Below are positions 48,901 through 56,400 of a DNA stretch of 64,000 nt, piece after piece. Below the pieces are notes generated by a model, which worked only from the letters and a program-made list of their open reading frames with translations, was not told the DNA's origin and searched no databases. The stretch is from NCBI GenBank assembly GCA_007449985.2, contig VIIQ02000187.1:62001-126000 (forward strand), in the 5' to 3' direction. The position numbers and the translations under genes were made by a program. The stretch comes from Desmodesmus armatus. Lineage: Eukaryota > Chlorophyta > Chlorophyceae > Sphaeropleales > Scenedesmaceae. Every line of letters begins with the position of its first letter. Position 1 is the stretch's first letter.

Positions 48901-51900
48901 TGTTGCCCCCAGTGGAGGGAGTTACTGTCACGGCTATCACGCTGCTGACGGTGCCAGCTAGGGCAGACAGCGATATGGTGGCTCTGTACGGTTCCATGGC
49001 TGAGGTGGTTCCGGGAGAGCTCTTCGATGAGGTTTATGGCATGTTTGGCTACCCCTGGAGTAACTCAGAGGTGTGTAGGTGTATCCGCTTCCTGCTAATT
49101 GCTGGACCGGTGCAGGTTGGTCCTGCGCGCTGACTGCAGCTGTGGCATGCTTGAGCTGTACGTATCAGTGCTTGTGAACTGTTGCATATACAACTAGATG
49201 AATTGGACTGTGAGGGTGAAGTCCTGGGGACGTATGCTGCAACCTGATCTGGGTGCAAGCGCTCCTGCAGCTATAGCTAGTGCTGCACCGCTGCCGCTGC
49301 TGCTCCCCCAGGTCAACTACATGGCGCTGTCAGGCCTCTCAGCCCCCCAGGTTGCTGCCGTGCTGGGCCATGCCGCCCAGGCCATGTCCACCTTCACCAC
49401 CCTGCACAGCATGCTGTCAGGGCTGGCGGCGGGCAAGGGGCCTCAGCCTGCTGATGTGGCAGCCAGTGTGGTGCAGGCGGTATATGACAAGGTCAAGGCG
49501 GACGCACCCAACAACGCGCCAAAGGTAAGGGCTACCGGTGCTGGTTTTGTAGGACCTCACATGCAGCATGTGCTTTGACCTTTTGCTCCGTTCCACCCTC
49601 AAATCCTTTTAAATACTCTGACGTTGCCACGCCTACATGTAGGTGTGTAGTGTGAGAGACGCTCTTCTTTGTTCTTTGTTGCGGCACAGCTGTATAACCT
49701 TACTGATTGTGCTTGTGCTGGGGTTGCTCCTGCTCTTCTATGCCTGTCGAGCAGGTGCTGACAGACATTGACGACATCAATGCTGTGGCAGTGGCAGCAT
49801 ACACAGCGCTGCAGCAGCAGGCCGCTGGCAGTAGCCAACCTGCCGCTGGAGCAGTGAGGCGGCTGCAGCAGTCCAGCACTGGCTTTGTGCCGCTGTCAAG
49901 CCTGCAGGCCATCTTTGACGCCGTCAGCAAGGTGAACATAGACAGTAGATGTCTTGTTTCTTAGCTATCACTGCATGCATAGATAATGTCATGACAGAGC
50001 CGTACACTGCATGATGCAGCCTGAGAGTCAGCCAATATTGTACGGCAGTTGCTGGCCTTTGTTGGCCTTGATCACACTGCCGCAAGTAGCTGTCAACAGC
50101 ACCGAAGCACTTGCCGGTCACCAGACTAGTCTGCGACTTGCAAGGGTTTGAGGAAAGCAGCAATGCCTGCTGAATGTATGGAGGGTGCTGTCATGCACCG
50201 CTGCATGCATCACACACAGCAGCCCTCACTGACACTCAGCTTGGTGTGCCTGCTTGCCTGCATGCAGGTTGTTGCCGCTGCTAACCAGCAGCTGCAGGAG
50301 CTGGTCGAAAAGCTGTCCACAGCATCAGCGGACGGTGCAGCTGACATGTCTGCCCTGCGCACCAGCATCAGCAAGCTGGCGGCAGTGCAGCAGGATGAAA
50401 TGAGCGCAAGTATCAGGGACATGGCAGACAAGGTCGCTGCTAACTCAAGCTACGACGTCACTGCTGACCTGGCCACTTTCACACAGGTATGTGTGTGGGG
50501 GGGTGCTCAACTGCAGCTACTGTGCGACCAGTATTATGCAGCAGCTATACTGCCAAGCTTGGTTTGTCAGCAACGCCAACGCCACATGCAGCAGCAAAGA
50601 ACAGAGAATCAGCAGCCACACTCCTCACCTCATGCTTTTGGCACTTAGGCATCGGCACACCATGAATACTGGCAATACTGCATCTCCAATCCCATGCTGG
50701 CGCAAACCCAATCCAAAGTACCGTACCGCACTGTACTCTGCACCGTGCTGCAGGCCTTCTCAGGAACAGGGCTGTCACAGCGGGTTGCAGACAAGGCCGT
50801 CAATGCTGCGGCACTGGAGGCAACCATGCGCATGTTTGCTACCCCAACCCCCGTCAAGACCCAGCCCAAGCAGAACCTCGCCTGGCTCGCCGGCCCTATC
50901 ATTGGAGGGCTTGCGGGTCTGGCACTGGTCGCGGGTGTTGGTTTGTGGGTGCGTCAGCGCAGGAGGGCGCACCAGCTTGCCCCAGCCTTTGACGGAGCTG
51001 GTACAGATGGCGTGATCCGCATCAAGCGTGCATCAGCCAAGTATGACGTCCACGGGGAGCCGCACCCAGAGCAAGCGCTCGCACAGGCTGGGAGGGCGCT
51101 GGCCTCTCGGGCTGGCAGCGGGACTTCGCGCCCGCAGACGCCTCGCAGCGCGGGCGCTCGCACACCCAGAGATGGGCAGCAGCAGGTGGGCTCAAGGGTC
51201 TCCCTAGCACTTGCTGCGGGAATTTGCGCAGTCCAGCACTGATGAAGAAAGTCTTCTTTGCCTCATTACCATCCCAGCCTGAGTGCTTGGCCGGCATGGC
51301 CTCAACACTGCGTCACACACTGTGCGTCAGCAGTTGCTGTCCTATATGCCAATGCTGTTCCATGCCTTCCGGCAGTCACACAGCTTCACAGACACTGCTT
51401 GACAGCGCCATGGCGCGCTTGCGGCATGCCTGTGCGTGTGCTGAGAGACGGGAGGTGTTGGGGACTTGAAATGTCAGCATCACAGCAGAGGTTGCCAAGT
51501 CGGGGGAATAATTGTGGCGTGTTGGTGATGTTGTATCAGTTGGCACTGATGCCAGCAACGTACCCTGGTAACCATTGTAACCAGCATTTTCATGAAAACT
51601 CATAACCGTCTGTATGGGCTCCTGATAGTGCAAAAGGACTGCTACTGTTCTGCAAGGACTGCTGCTGCTGGATCACAGATCAGCTTCTTCTGCTGTGCAA
51701 AAATAACATCAGCAGCGTGTGGGCACGGTCAACTCTCCTCAGCGCGCCTGTCTAATAACGCAGACTGAGAGCGTTACTGCAGCCTTTCTCAACGAGGAGT
51801 TACGTCAGAGGCAGTAACGTCAGAGTCTCAGTGCTGCTTTGTTGGTTTTGCATGCCCTCTTTGCAGGATGAGGCTGGTGCAAGGGCAGGTGCACAACTGC

Positions 51901-51947
51901 CAGAAGAGTCTCAGGCATCAGGCATCCGTTGGGCACAGCTGTCTTAG
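1..51947 (+). CDS. Giant modular single-pass membrane glycoprotein, polycystin-1/REJ-like layout (5' partial, ~95 exons)
   Basis: The 5' end lies left of the window. I chained 95 exons with consistent phases (mostly phase 1 between domains) into about 10,160 codons with no internal start, promoter or stop, apart from one apparent frameshift near 3,020-3,040. Order: about 50 beta-repeat domains, one C-type lectin-like domain, 11 Cys-rich modules, a REJ-like region, a GAIN/GPS-like region, a Pro/Thr/Asn linker, a helical juxtamembrane domain, one transmembrane helix and a basic tail. Sequons (NVT, NCT, NGS) are abundant, so most of the chain is probably extracellular and glycosylated. By analogy with polycystin-1 and REJ proteins it may be a surface adhesion or mechanosensory receptor; that role is inference. 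Gene prediction could split it, but I see no boundary. The last exon is taken as 51867-51947, because the donor at 51186 is in phase with it; reading through would stop at 51242. Confidence 0.8.
1216..9196 (+). repeat. Block 1 of the 12-domain higher-order repeat (domains a-l)
   Basis: Exons by domain: a 1216-1252 and 1459-1778; b 1933-2119 and 2335-2525; c 2765-3123; d 3340-3666; e 3799-3955 and 4131-4375; f 4513-5043; g 5277-5618; h 5810-6193; i 6376-6420, 6747-6859 and 7097-7295; j 7462-7833; k 8024-8377; l 8600-8760 and 9010-9196. Typical domain features are a GNV-L start, a first Cys, a Cys before an aromatic residue, a T-x-D-x-EAG turn, an NVT-A strand and a closing Cys-x-P-AG. This resembles DUF11/DUF7507-type repeats (family recalled, not searched). 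Domain c contains the apparent frameshift; domain f carries a 51-base SPSPYWSP duplication. Every domain boundary is a phase-1 intron splitting a Gly codon or equivalent. Confidence 0.75.
4812..4910 (+). repeat. Two-copy 51-base coding repeat, PSPSPYWSP
   Basis: Two copies (4812-4862 and 4863-4910) inside exon 4513-5043 encode the core PSPSPYWSP followed by an Asn-containing sequon (NDT, then NQT). The SP-rich composition looks like an algal hydroxyproline O-glycosylation module. A cryptic donor (CCAG then GTATCA) lies in the first copy. Confidence 0.75.
13649..14303 (+). other. Intron of 655 bases preceding the lectin exon
   Basis: This is the longest intron between beta domains other than the one holding a retroelement fragment. 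It joins phase-1 ends (GTGAGT donor after 13648, GCAG acceptor before 14304). I found no plausible extra exon or element in it. Confidence 0.55.
14304..14998 (+). other. C-type lectin-like domain (two exons, 14304-14684 and 14951-14998)
   Basis: About 143 residues. The N-terminal part carries EWLIF, then TFANAQARC and a long helix (LVSVSSPEENAAL), the classic tW-A-x-x-C and second-helix pattern. WMGL and EWMWLATG match the WIGL and W-W-x-G core strands. GARPDNYQ sits where the EPN or QPD calcium/sugar motif lies in canonical lectins, and GSWGDDD sits at the WND position. AAFICSRG ends the fold. The first and last Cys are present, while the usual inner disulfide Cys near HSDGSW are absent (Ala and Asp instead), so one of two canonical disulfides is lost. 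RPD in place of EPN/QPD leaves sugar binding uncertain. It is phase-1 bounded like its neighbours and so insertable as a cassette. Confidence 0.85.
17240..17533 (+). mobile_element. Retroelement reverse-transcriptase C-terminal fragment inside an intron
   Basis: Within the 771-base intron 17027-17797 an open frame ending at the TGA of 17531-17533 encodes a piece with NHNFILECPVYDDLR followed by an acidic spacer and AHTLYKMKVRRARLL. The H-x-x-x-E-CP-x-Y-x-x-x-R pattern followed by a basic helix is typical of the C-terminal end of algal and plant non-LTR reverse-transcriptase ORFs. No polymerase motif is present, so this is at most a 5'-truncated relic. Exact ends and target duplications are not visible. 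The host exons on both sides remain in phase 2. Confidence 0.5.
18501..18723 (+). repeat. 21-base coding minisatellite, NGSMY(A/G)(T/S) heptads
   Basis: About ten 7-residue units in domain b of block 3, each centred on GSMY, GSIY or a decayed form, most preceded by Asn so that they form NGS sequons. The insert sits between the first strands and the late Cys of the domain (WPGDILSCTVTR) and lengthens the domain by about 75 residues. The bottom-strand open frame across it is an antisense artefact. Confidence 0.9.
20673..20780 (+). repeat. 18-base coding minisatellite, six GNMTG(x) units
   Basis: Six hexapeptide units (GNMTGV, VNMTGS, GNMTGS, GNTTGF, GNMTEF, GNMTGP), all containing an NMT or NTT sequon, inserted in domain e of block 3. 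The equivalent domain at 33872-34028 has no such repeat, so it is a local expansion. Confidence 0.9.
24036..31280 (+). repeat. Block 4 of the higher-order repeat (12 domains)
   Basis: Exons: a 24036-24072 and 24304-24599; b 24858-24996 and 25206-25393; c 25568-25930; d 26137-26439; e 26638-27063; f 27237-27599; g 27789-28208; h 28367-28722; i 28927-29260; j 29546-29920; k 30112-30468; l 30661-30794 and 31079-31280. Between h and i the usual phase-1 boundary intron is missing; instead a phase-0 intron lies about 10 codons into domain i (after VLYTITL). Domain l shares VVQDDFEAG with the b domain at 25206 (VVQDDMELG), showing how close the domain types remain. Intron 28723-28926 contains a CAG microsatellite (28791-28814). 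Confidence 0.75.
31469..34780 (+). repeat. Block 5, truncated after six domains (a-f), joining the Cys-rich array
   Basis: Exons: a 31469-31807 (micro-exon intron lost exactly); b 32031-32184 and 32379-32569; c most of 32759-33169; d end of 32759-33169 plus 33381-33668; e 33872-34028 and 34172-34353; f first part of 34491-35105. Domain f (AGVLDCTLEASNIGNVQ) closely matches 21170 in block 3 and 4513 in block 1. The same exon then runs straight into the first Cys-rich module, so the two arrays are fused without an intron. The c/d boundary intron is missing and a new one follows ELRNTG. Confidence 0.75.
34781..42880 (+). repeat. Array of 11 Cys-rich modules
   Basis: Exons: end of 34491-35105, 35241-35641, 35842-36141, 36380-36752, 36955-38930, 39280-40192, 40395-40538, 40697-40868, 41086-41447, 41715-42266 and 42595-43259 (first part). 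Each module of about 140-170 residues has two halves. The helical half is C-x-x-C-x-x-C, then F, VA-x-W or a variant, C, and ends GNLG(K/R)RAG-LC-x-L-x-C. The second half starts with D-x-CTVEGV-GG-PG, then LPAG-C, DC, C, C-x-C, G-D-C and a TPC end. The GNLGKRAG signature recurs at about 34967, 35604, 36530, 37290, 37807, 38290, 38803, 39665, 40150, 41270 and 42100; the CTVEG signature also occurs 11 times. I do not recognise the family. It is probably a disulfide-rich extracellular stalk. Confidence 0.82.
43601..43642 (+). repeat. Tandem duplication of a splice donor (21 bases, two copies)
   Basis: The exon end plus GTAAGG donor is duplicated perfectly: copies begin at 43601 and 43622, each starting GAG then GTAAGG. 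Using the first donor ends the exon after Glu at 43603. Using the second adds seven in-frame residues (VRPPEHE) and keeps phase 0. Confidence 0.85.
43671..43826. repeat. Long near-perfect inverted repeat (foldback or MITE-like) in an intron
   Basis: Arms of about 63 bases (43671-43733 and 43763-43826) pair almost completely around a loop of about 29 bases. They begin AGTGATGACCACACGCCGT and end with the complement, and contain a shared core around CAGTCCAGCACAGGACTCGG. Only single-base mismatches or bulges are seen. It lies wholly in intron 43604-43987. No clear target-site duplication flanks it. It could be a small foldback element or a hairpin RNA source. Confidence 0.85.
46797..47838 (+). 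other. GAIN-like region ending in a degenerate GPS-like segment
   Basis: First two thirds of exon 46797-48485. A helical N-terminal part (VVASAHQLMSLQEAGQLP, then LGLTARGLQLVDSTD) precedes beta-rich sequence ending with CLRIVDGG, then GGWEFDN, SVSLRC and QGTYVIAAVD. That order (Cys, Trp, Cys, Gly-Tyr-x-Val strand) recalls the GPS end of GAIN domains next to REJ regions, but the HL-T/S cleavage triad is not present, so self-cleavage looks unlikely. Assignment is by context and weak motif similarity. Confidence 0.45.
47839..48420 (+). other. Pro/Thr/Asn/Ser-rich linker, highly sequon-rich
   Basis: About 190 residues of low complexity: PQPSPTPAPE, then repeated NAT, NTT and NVT sequons, TTPP and DTTTP tracts, a run of SSSGSD, and finally SPSPSPAASPSP. 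This is consistent with a heavily N- and O-glycosylated (hydroxyproline-type) rod separating the ectodomain from the membrane-proximal part. Confidence 0.85.
48421..50850 (+). other. Membrane-proximal helical domain
   Basis: Exons: end of 46797-48485, then 48729-49070, 49312-49524, 49755-49931, 50268-50486 and the start of 50754-51185, all phase 0. A first part with strands and Cys (LGAVKDCAG, PAVCVDAVSG, LVLPPVEGVTVTAITLLTVP) is followed by helices (LYGSMAEVVPGELFDEVYGMFGY, VNYMALSG, AQAMSTFTTLHSML, then AVYDKVKAD). The layout resembles the carbohydrate-like strand plus T-x-LTTLL turn plus helical bundle found in some bacterial and algal surface proteins; that comparison is from memory. The final helices (VVAAANQQLQELVEKLS) lead into the transmembrane segment. 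Confidence 0.6.
50754..51947 (+). other. Transmembrane helix, cytoplasmic tail and terminal exon
   Basis: In exon 50754-51185, bases 50881-50950 encode WLAGPIIGGLAGLALVAGVG followed by LWVRQRRR: one hydrophobic helix with a positively charged stop-transfer, placing the C-terminus inside. The tail has IRIKRASAKYD, then an Ala/Arg/Ser/Pro-rich stretch (GTSRPQTPRS). The exon ends CAGCAGCAG before GTGGGC at 51186. The next in-phase acceptor (TTTGCAG) is at 51866 and gives a 26-residue ending (51867-51947, stop TAG). If the intron is kept, a 19-codon extension stops at 51242. Confidence 0.75.
51186..51866 (+). other. Last intron (681 bases), with read-through alternative and a small inverted repeat
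   Basis: Phase-0 intron between GTGGGC and TTTGCAG. Retaining it would end the protein at 51242. It contains a short imperfect inverted repeat (51764-51832, arms around GCGTTACTGC and GCAGTAACG). I see no other gene in it. Confidence 0.55.
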
Positions 51948-52147
51948 AAGGCAGGGTGGCTCTGGCCTTGCAAGCCATGCGGGACGAGGGGCATGTTGGT
52001 TGACCCTGCGTTGTTGTGCATTGCACTCGGAGTAACGTTGGTAGGTATCAGTGCAATGCGCACGCGCAGCGGACAGCGCCATGCGCTATGAGCACCGTCC
52101 CTAGCCACGTTGCCAGCTGTGCAGCCGTTACGATTGTGGGTTGGTAG

Positions 52148-52152
52148 TGTAA
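52148..52152 (+). terminator. Candidate poly(A) signal TGTAA for gene 1
   Basis: TGTAA is the characteristic green-algal polyadenylation signal. This copy lies about 200 bases after the stop at 51945-51947. Confidence 0.55.
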
Positions 52153-53194
52153 GATTTGGTAGTACTTGTTGGAGTATGTGAAGATGCATGCATGCCTTGT
52201 TACTTTGTCGGTTCGCTGTCAGTTGCTGGGTTCAGCAGTGGCTGCTGTCCCAGCTGAGCTGCGTACTCTGTTCCTTTTTTGGTATCGAGCTGAGCCGTGT
52301 AGGGTTTGTGTCATTGTACTGCGGAGGGTTGTTTTGCTCACCTCAGCCTCTGAGTGGGCCTCAGTGATGGTAGGCTGGTTTGGTGTCTGGGGCTGCATCA
52401 CACAAGTTGTGTTGGCTGCACCGCTGCTGGATTGTTCAAAATCTGCTCAGCTGTTTTCGGGACACACTTTGTAGATTTTGAGTTGAGCCTGGGTGTGGGC
52501 CGCAGTCTTGCAAGGCTGTGGGGGTTGCGATGGCTGTGGGTGTTTGTCACACTAGCGTACTGCCCTTGCTTTTGAGTAGTTTTCGGGTTGTTTTTGGCTG
52601 CGGCACTGCCCTTGCCCTGTGTCATTCGGTTGGCACTGCTGGTTAGTATCAGGCTGTTCAGGTGTGGCACCTAATTGCTGGTGCAAGGGCTGACGTTGAT
52701 TGTGCACTGCTGGAAGTGCATCGGAGTTGCAGTAGTCATTTATGGTGCGTACTGGTGCATGGTGCCTTTGTTAGTCTTGTTTGGGTGGCTGACACTGCGC
52801 ATTTTGGTTTCACATTGGACGGCTCAATACTTTGAGAATTAGAATTGATAAGAAGAAGGATATGCACGACCGTTGCAGGTGGGCCTGCATGTGAGGCAAG
52901 GTCCAATGTTTGGCAATGCCACACAGCATGGCATGTGTGAACTTGGCTGGCTTGCAGCAGGACTTGCAAGGACTGTGCTGGTGTCGACTTTGTGTCAACC
53001 CTGGCTGTTGGGGAGCATGCTGGCATGGGCATGGTTGCACTGCACACATTGCACTCCTGCGAGGCAGCTCAGCCTGCCAAGGGACACTGCAGGCATCACT
53101 GTGGATCTTCATCCCAACAGTGTAGTGCAGTGCGGCCCGGTTTTGAGGATGCTGGAGAGACGTCAGTAACAGTGGTGCAGTTTCAAGTGGCAAC

Positions 53195-53199
53195 TTACA
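53195..53199 (-). terminator. Candidate poly(A) signal TGTAA for gene 2
   Basis: Reads TTACA on the + strand, TGTAA on the gene strand, about 245 bases after the gene 2 stop at 53445-53447. Confidence 0.5.
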
Positions 53200-53444
53200 T
53201 TGTGTTGCACCCATTTCAAAACTGCCATAGGTCTGGCAGTTTTGACGCAGCCCACCCGCCCCGTTCCACACCACCACTGAGCACGTGTGTGACTCACACC
53301 ACACAACACACCAGCACATGTTCTGAGGCTATCGCAGACTGCCTGAGGCAGTCCATCAGCAACAAGCTTTGAAGATACTGCTCAACAACCGTGTCCTCTA
53401 AACCTTCGGCATCTACATTAACATTGCTGTGATCAGCTAAGGCC

Positions 53445-56400
53445 CTAGCTCGCCACACCGCCTTCACTGCCTGTGTCAGCATGAGTCTGCTGCTCATTTT
53501 CTTCACTTGCTGCATTACCCAGCTCTGGCCGCCCAGCTGCCTGCGCCGCCTCCTGCTGTTGCTGCACGGGCTGTGCTAGTTCTTCAACAGGGCTGTCTAC
53601 TTCTGACCCAGGCTGTTCCTGCTGCGAGTACTGCTCAGCTGCTGCTTCACCTGCATCACTGGGCTGGTCAGGTATGCTGCCTTTGTGTTGCACAACTGGT
53701 GGATGAAGAGCGCCATCCTCGTCAGCAGCTGGACAGCAACTCGCTGGAGACTGCTCCTGCTGCTGCTGCGGCTCCTGGGCTGGCTGCTGCTGCTGATCGT
53801 CGCCTGCCTGCTGCTGCCCCTGCTCATCGTCTGCAGCCTGCTGCTGCTGCTGCTCCTCCAGCGCTGGCTGCTCTTCGCCTGCCTGCGGCTGCTCAAGTGC
53901 TGGCTGCTCCTGCTGCTGGGATGCAGAGGATGCCCCTGCTGCTGCTGTTGCTGCTGCTGCTGTGCTGGCTGTCGTGCTGAGGCCTGCTATGCGCTTCTCC
54001 TCCTCTGTGAAGCCTGCCCACTTGCTGGCCAGTGCTTCTGCAACTGCTGACTCAGCAGCAATGTCAGCCTGCATCGCAGCCATCAGCACAGCATAGTACT
54101 CTCAGAGCTAAGTTCTACTTAGTGAGCCTGCACCAGATCACCTTTGAGCAAAGCAATGCCACACACCGCACCCGTGCTACATGGATACAAGGAGAGATGC
54201 AGCAACATTCAGCCTTAGGCAAGCCCAGCCACGACAAGCGTCGCACGCAGCTGCCGACATGAAAATCAGCAGCACACACCATGCCTGGCGCTGCGGCCCC
54301 CCAGCCTGATAATCTGGCGCAACCCTCACCTTCAGTGCTTCAATGTCACTGCTGTCAGCACCAGCAGCTGCGCCCTCAGCTGCAGTGTCACTCGAAGCTG
54401 CTGCTGTTGCTGCTGCTCCCATCAGCGTCTCAGCTGCCGCCAGTTGCTGCTGCTTGGCGTGACAGCTTGCTGTGAGGCGCCGCCACGCTGCCACTGCTGC
54501 GTCACGCTCCACCTCCTGGTAACACAGACACAGTGCAGACCACACGCGAGCACGGGCAGCAGCAGGTCAACTGATTTTGGATCCGGAGCACTGACAAAGA
54601 CAGCTGGGGGACAACTTGGCTGGACGAGTTGTCCCAGTACACATGCAGAGTAAAGGGCCCTCCCTCCAGCTGCATGCCCTGCAACCCCATCAGCCTCTTG
54701 CTTGACCGACAGCCGGATACGACGATCCAACAAACATTCCACACGCAGTCTCAGACCCAGCACTTTGACGCCATCTTGTAATGGTGCATTCGCTACCAGT
54801 GGCCCACCTGCTGCATGCCTTGCAGCTCCGTCAGCTCTTCAGCCTGCCCAGCAGCCAGCTCATTGCCTCACGTAACACGCCATTCACACCATGCGGTCAT
54901 GATGTTGTTCACTTATTTTACCCACCTGCTGCATGCCCTGCAGCTCCCTCAGCTCCTCAGCCTGACCAGCTGCCTGCGCCTCCAGGGTCGCCAGCTGGGC
55001 GGCAATGCTGCGTGAGGCATCAGACGCCGCCTCGCCTGCACGCACACAGAAACAACAGCGCAGCCACAACAGAAGATACATCTGGTGCCAGCATGGTGAG
55101 CTTGCGCCCGCGCAAACATCCATCGCGCTCACATGACACAGCCTGCACCTTGGGGAGGCAAGGGGTGCTGTTCTGAACCCAATTCTCCCCCCGGAAATAG
55201 CATGTGATGACGCGCTGACACACATTGTGCGCACCGTTGTACGCTCGAAGTGGTCGAGTGACTATCTGGGTGCTCTCACACATTCTTGCAGCACCCACCT
55301 TTCACAGCAAGTGCTTTCGCCTCAGCAGAAAGCCTGGCAGCCTCCTTGAAGTCCTGCCAGCACAACAGCAGCAGCAACAGCAGAAACGGCAGCAGCACAT
55401 GAGTCAGATGCGGCTGGGTGGCGGCTGGGGTAAGCGGCGGCTGGGTGGCGGCTGGGGTGTGCGGCCAGGGCGTGTGGCGGCTGGGTGGCGACCAGGGTGT
55501 GCGGCGGCTGGGTGGCGGCTACGGTGTGTGGCGGCTGGGAGGCGGCTTGGGTGGCGGCTTGTGGGTGCCGCCGCTGGGGTGCGCTGCGGCTGCGGTGTGC
55601 GGCGGTTGCGGTCAGCGGCGGTTGGGTGGCGGCCGGGGTTTGCACATGTTCCCTACTGCATGCCCCATGTGTGTTGGTGACGAAAGCAAGCATGAAGTTG
55701 TTAGCACAGCACCAGGTAGGTGCAACAAAAGGGAAATGGACAGCCTCCTTGGTGTCTCCCCTGCTGGGACTCGAACCCAGGTCGCGCGGGTGAGAGCCGC
55801 GAATGATAACCGCCTACACTACAGAGGATCAGATCAGCCAAGCAGCTGAAGGATTGGAAGCTGATGCTGGCAGGGCTGCAACTGCGCTTCATAGCAGGCC
55901 AAATGCAGATTTGGTGGCCCTACTACTACTACTTGCGGGTGAACAGTGATCTGTTGGGAGTTCACTGTGCTTCTCCAGCCTTGCCTGATGGTTGACTGCC
56001 TTGCATGTCTCCTGTTGTGCTTGGTGTTTCTGGTTGCTTTACCCTGTTAGCCGACGGGGCGGGGGCAGTGATGCATGTGCCAGCTTGGGTTGGGTCAGCT
56101 AGTCATGCTTGCATTGCCATGTCAGCTCTTTCACTGCCTGCTTGTCTGCGTCAGCATGTGCATGTGCGTTCTTGGCCGCGCATCCGTTCGCTTTATGCCT
56201 TGTGCGTGTTTCATGCTAACACAGCTTGTGTGCCACAGGTGGTTGGGCTGTCTTGAGTAGGATTGGTGGCGCCTTGAGTTACAAGGGCGGGACATGGATT
56301 GGGTCCCGGGGCTTGCATCGGGTTGGCTGGGTCCTTGAGGCCTCTTTGTAACGAACACTGACTGACTGACTACTACAGGTTCGCTGCTCTTGCAGTGCCG

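Larger units (their letters stand above)
51948..53444. other. Convergent intergenic region / 3' UTRs
   Basis: Between the two stop codons the sequence is T/G-rich on the + strand from about 52,150 to 52,860 and has no open frame that looks coding. It contains one TGTAA for each gene in the expected orientation and place. No repeat, RNA gene or promoter was recognised. Confidence 0.6.

Noticed and set aside
53507..54050. + strand Leu-rich frames that look like membrane proteins
   Set aside because: CAG/CTG-rich Gln codons of gene 2 read as Leu on the opposite strand. The - strand frame has matching splice phases and a stop.
55701..55892. Two similar short - strand peptides sharing GGYHSRLSPARPGFESQQGR (also 60940-61221)
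   Set aside because: These are translations of the tRNA-Glu sequence, not a conserved peptide.
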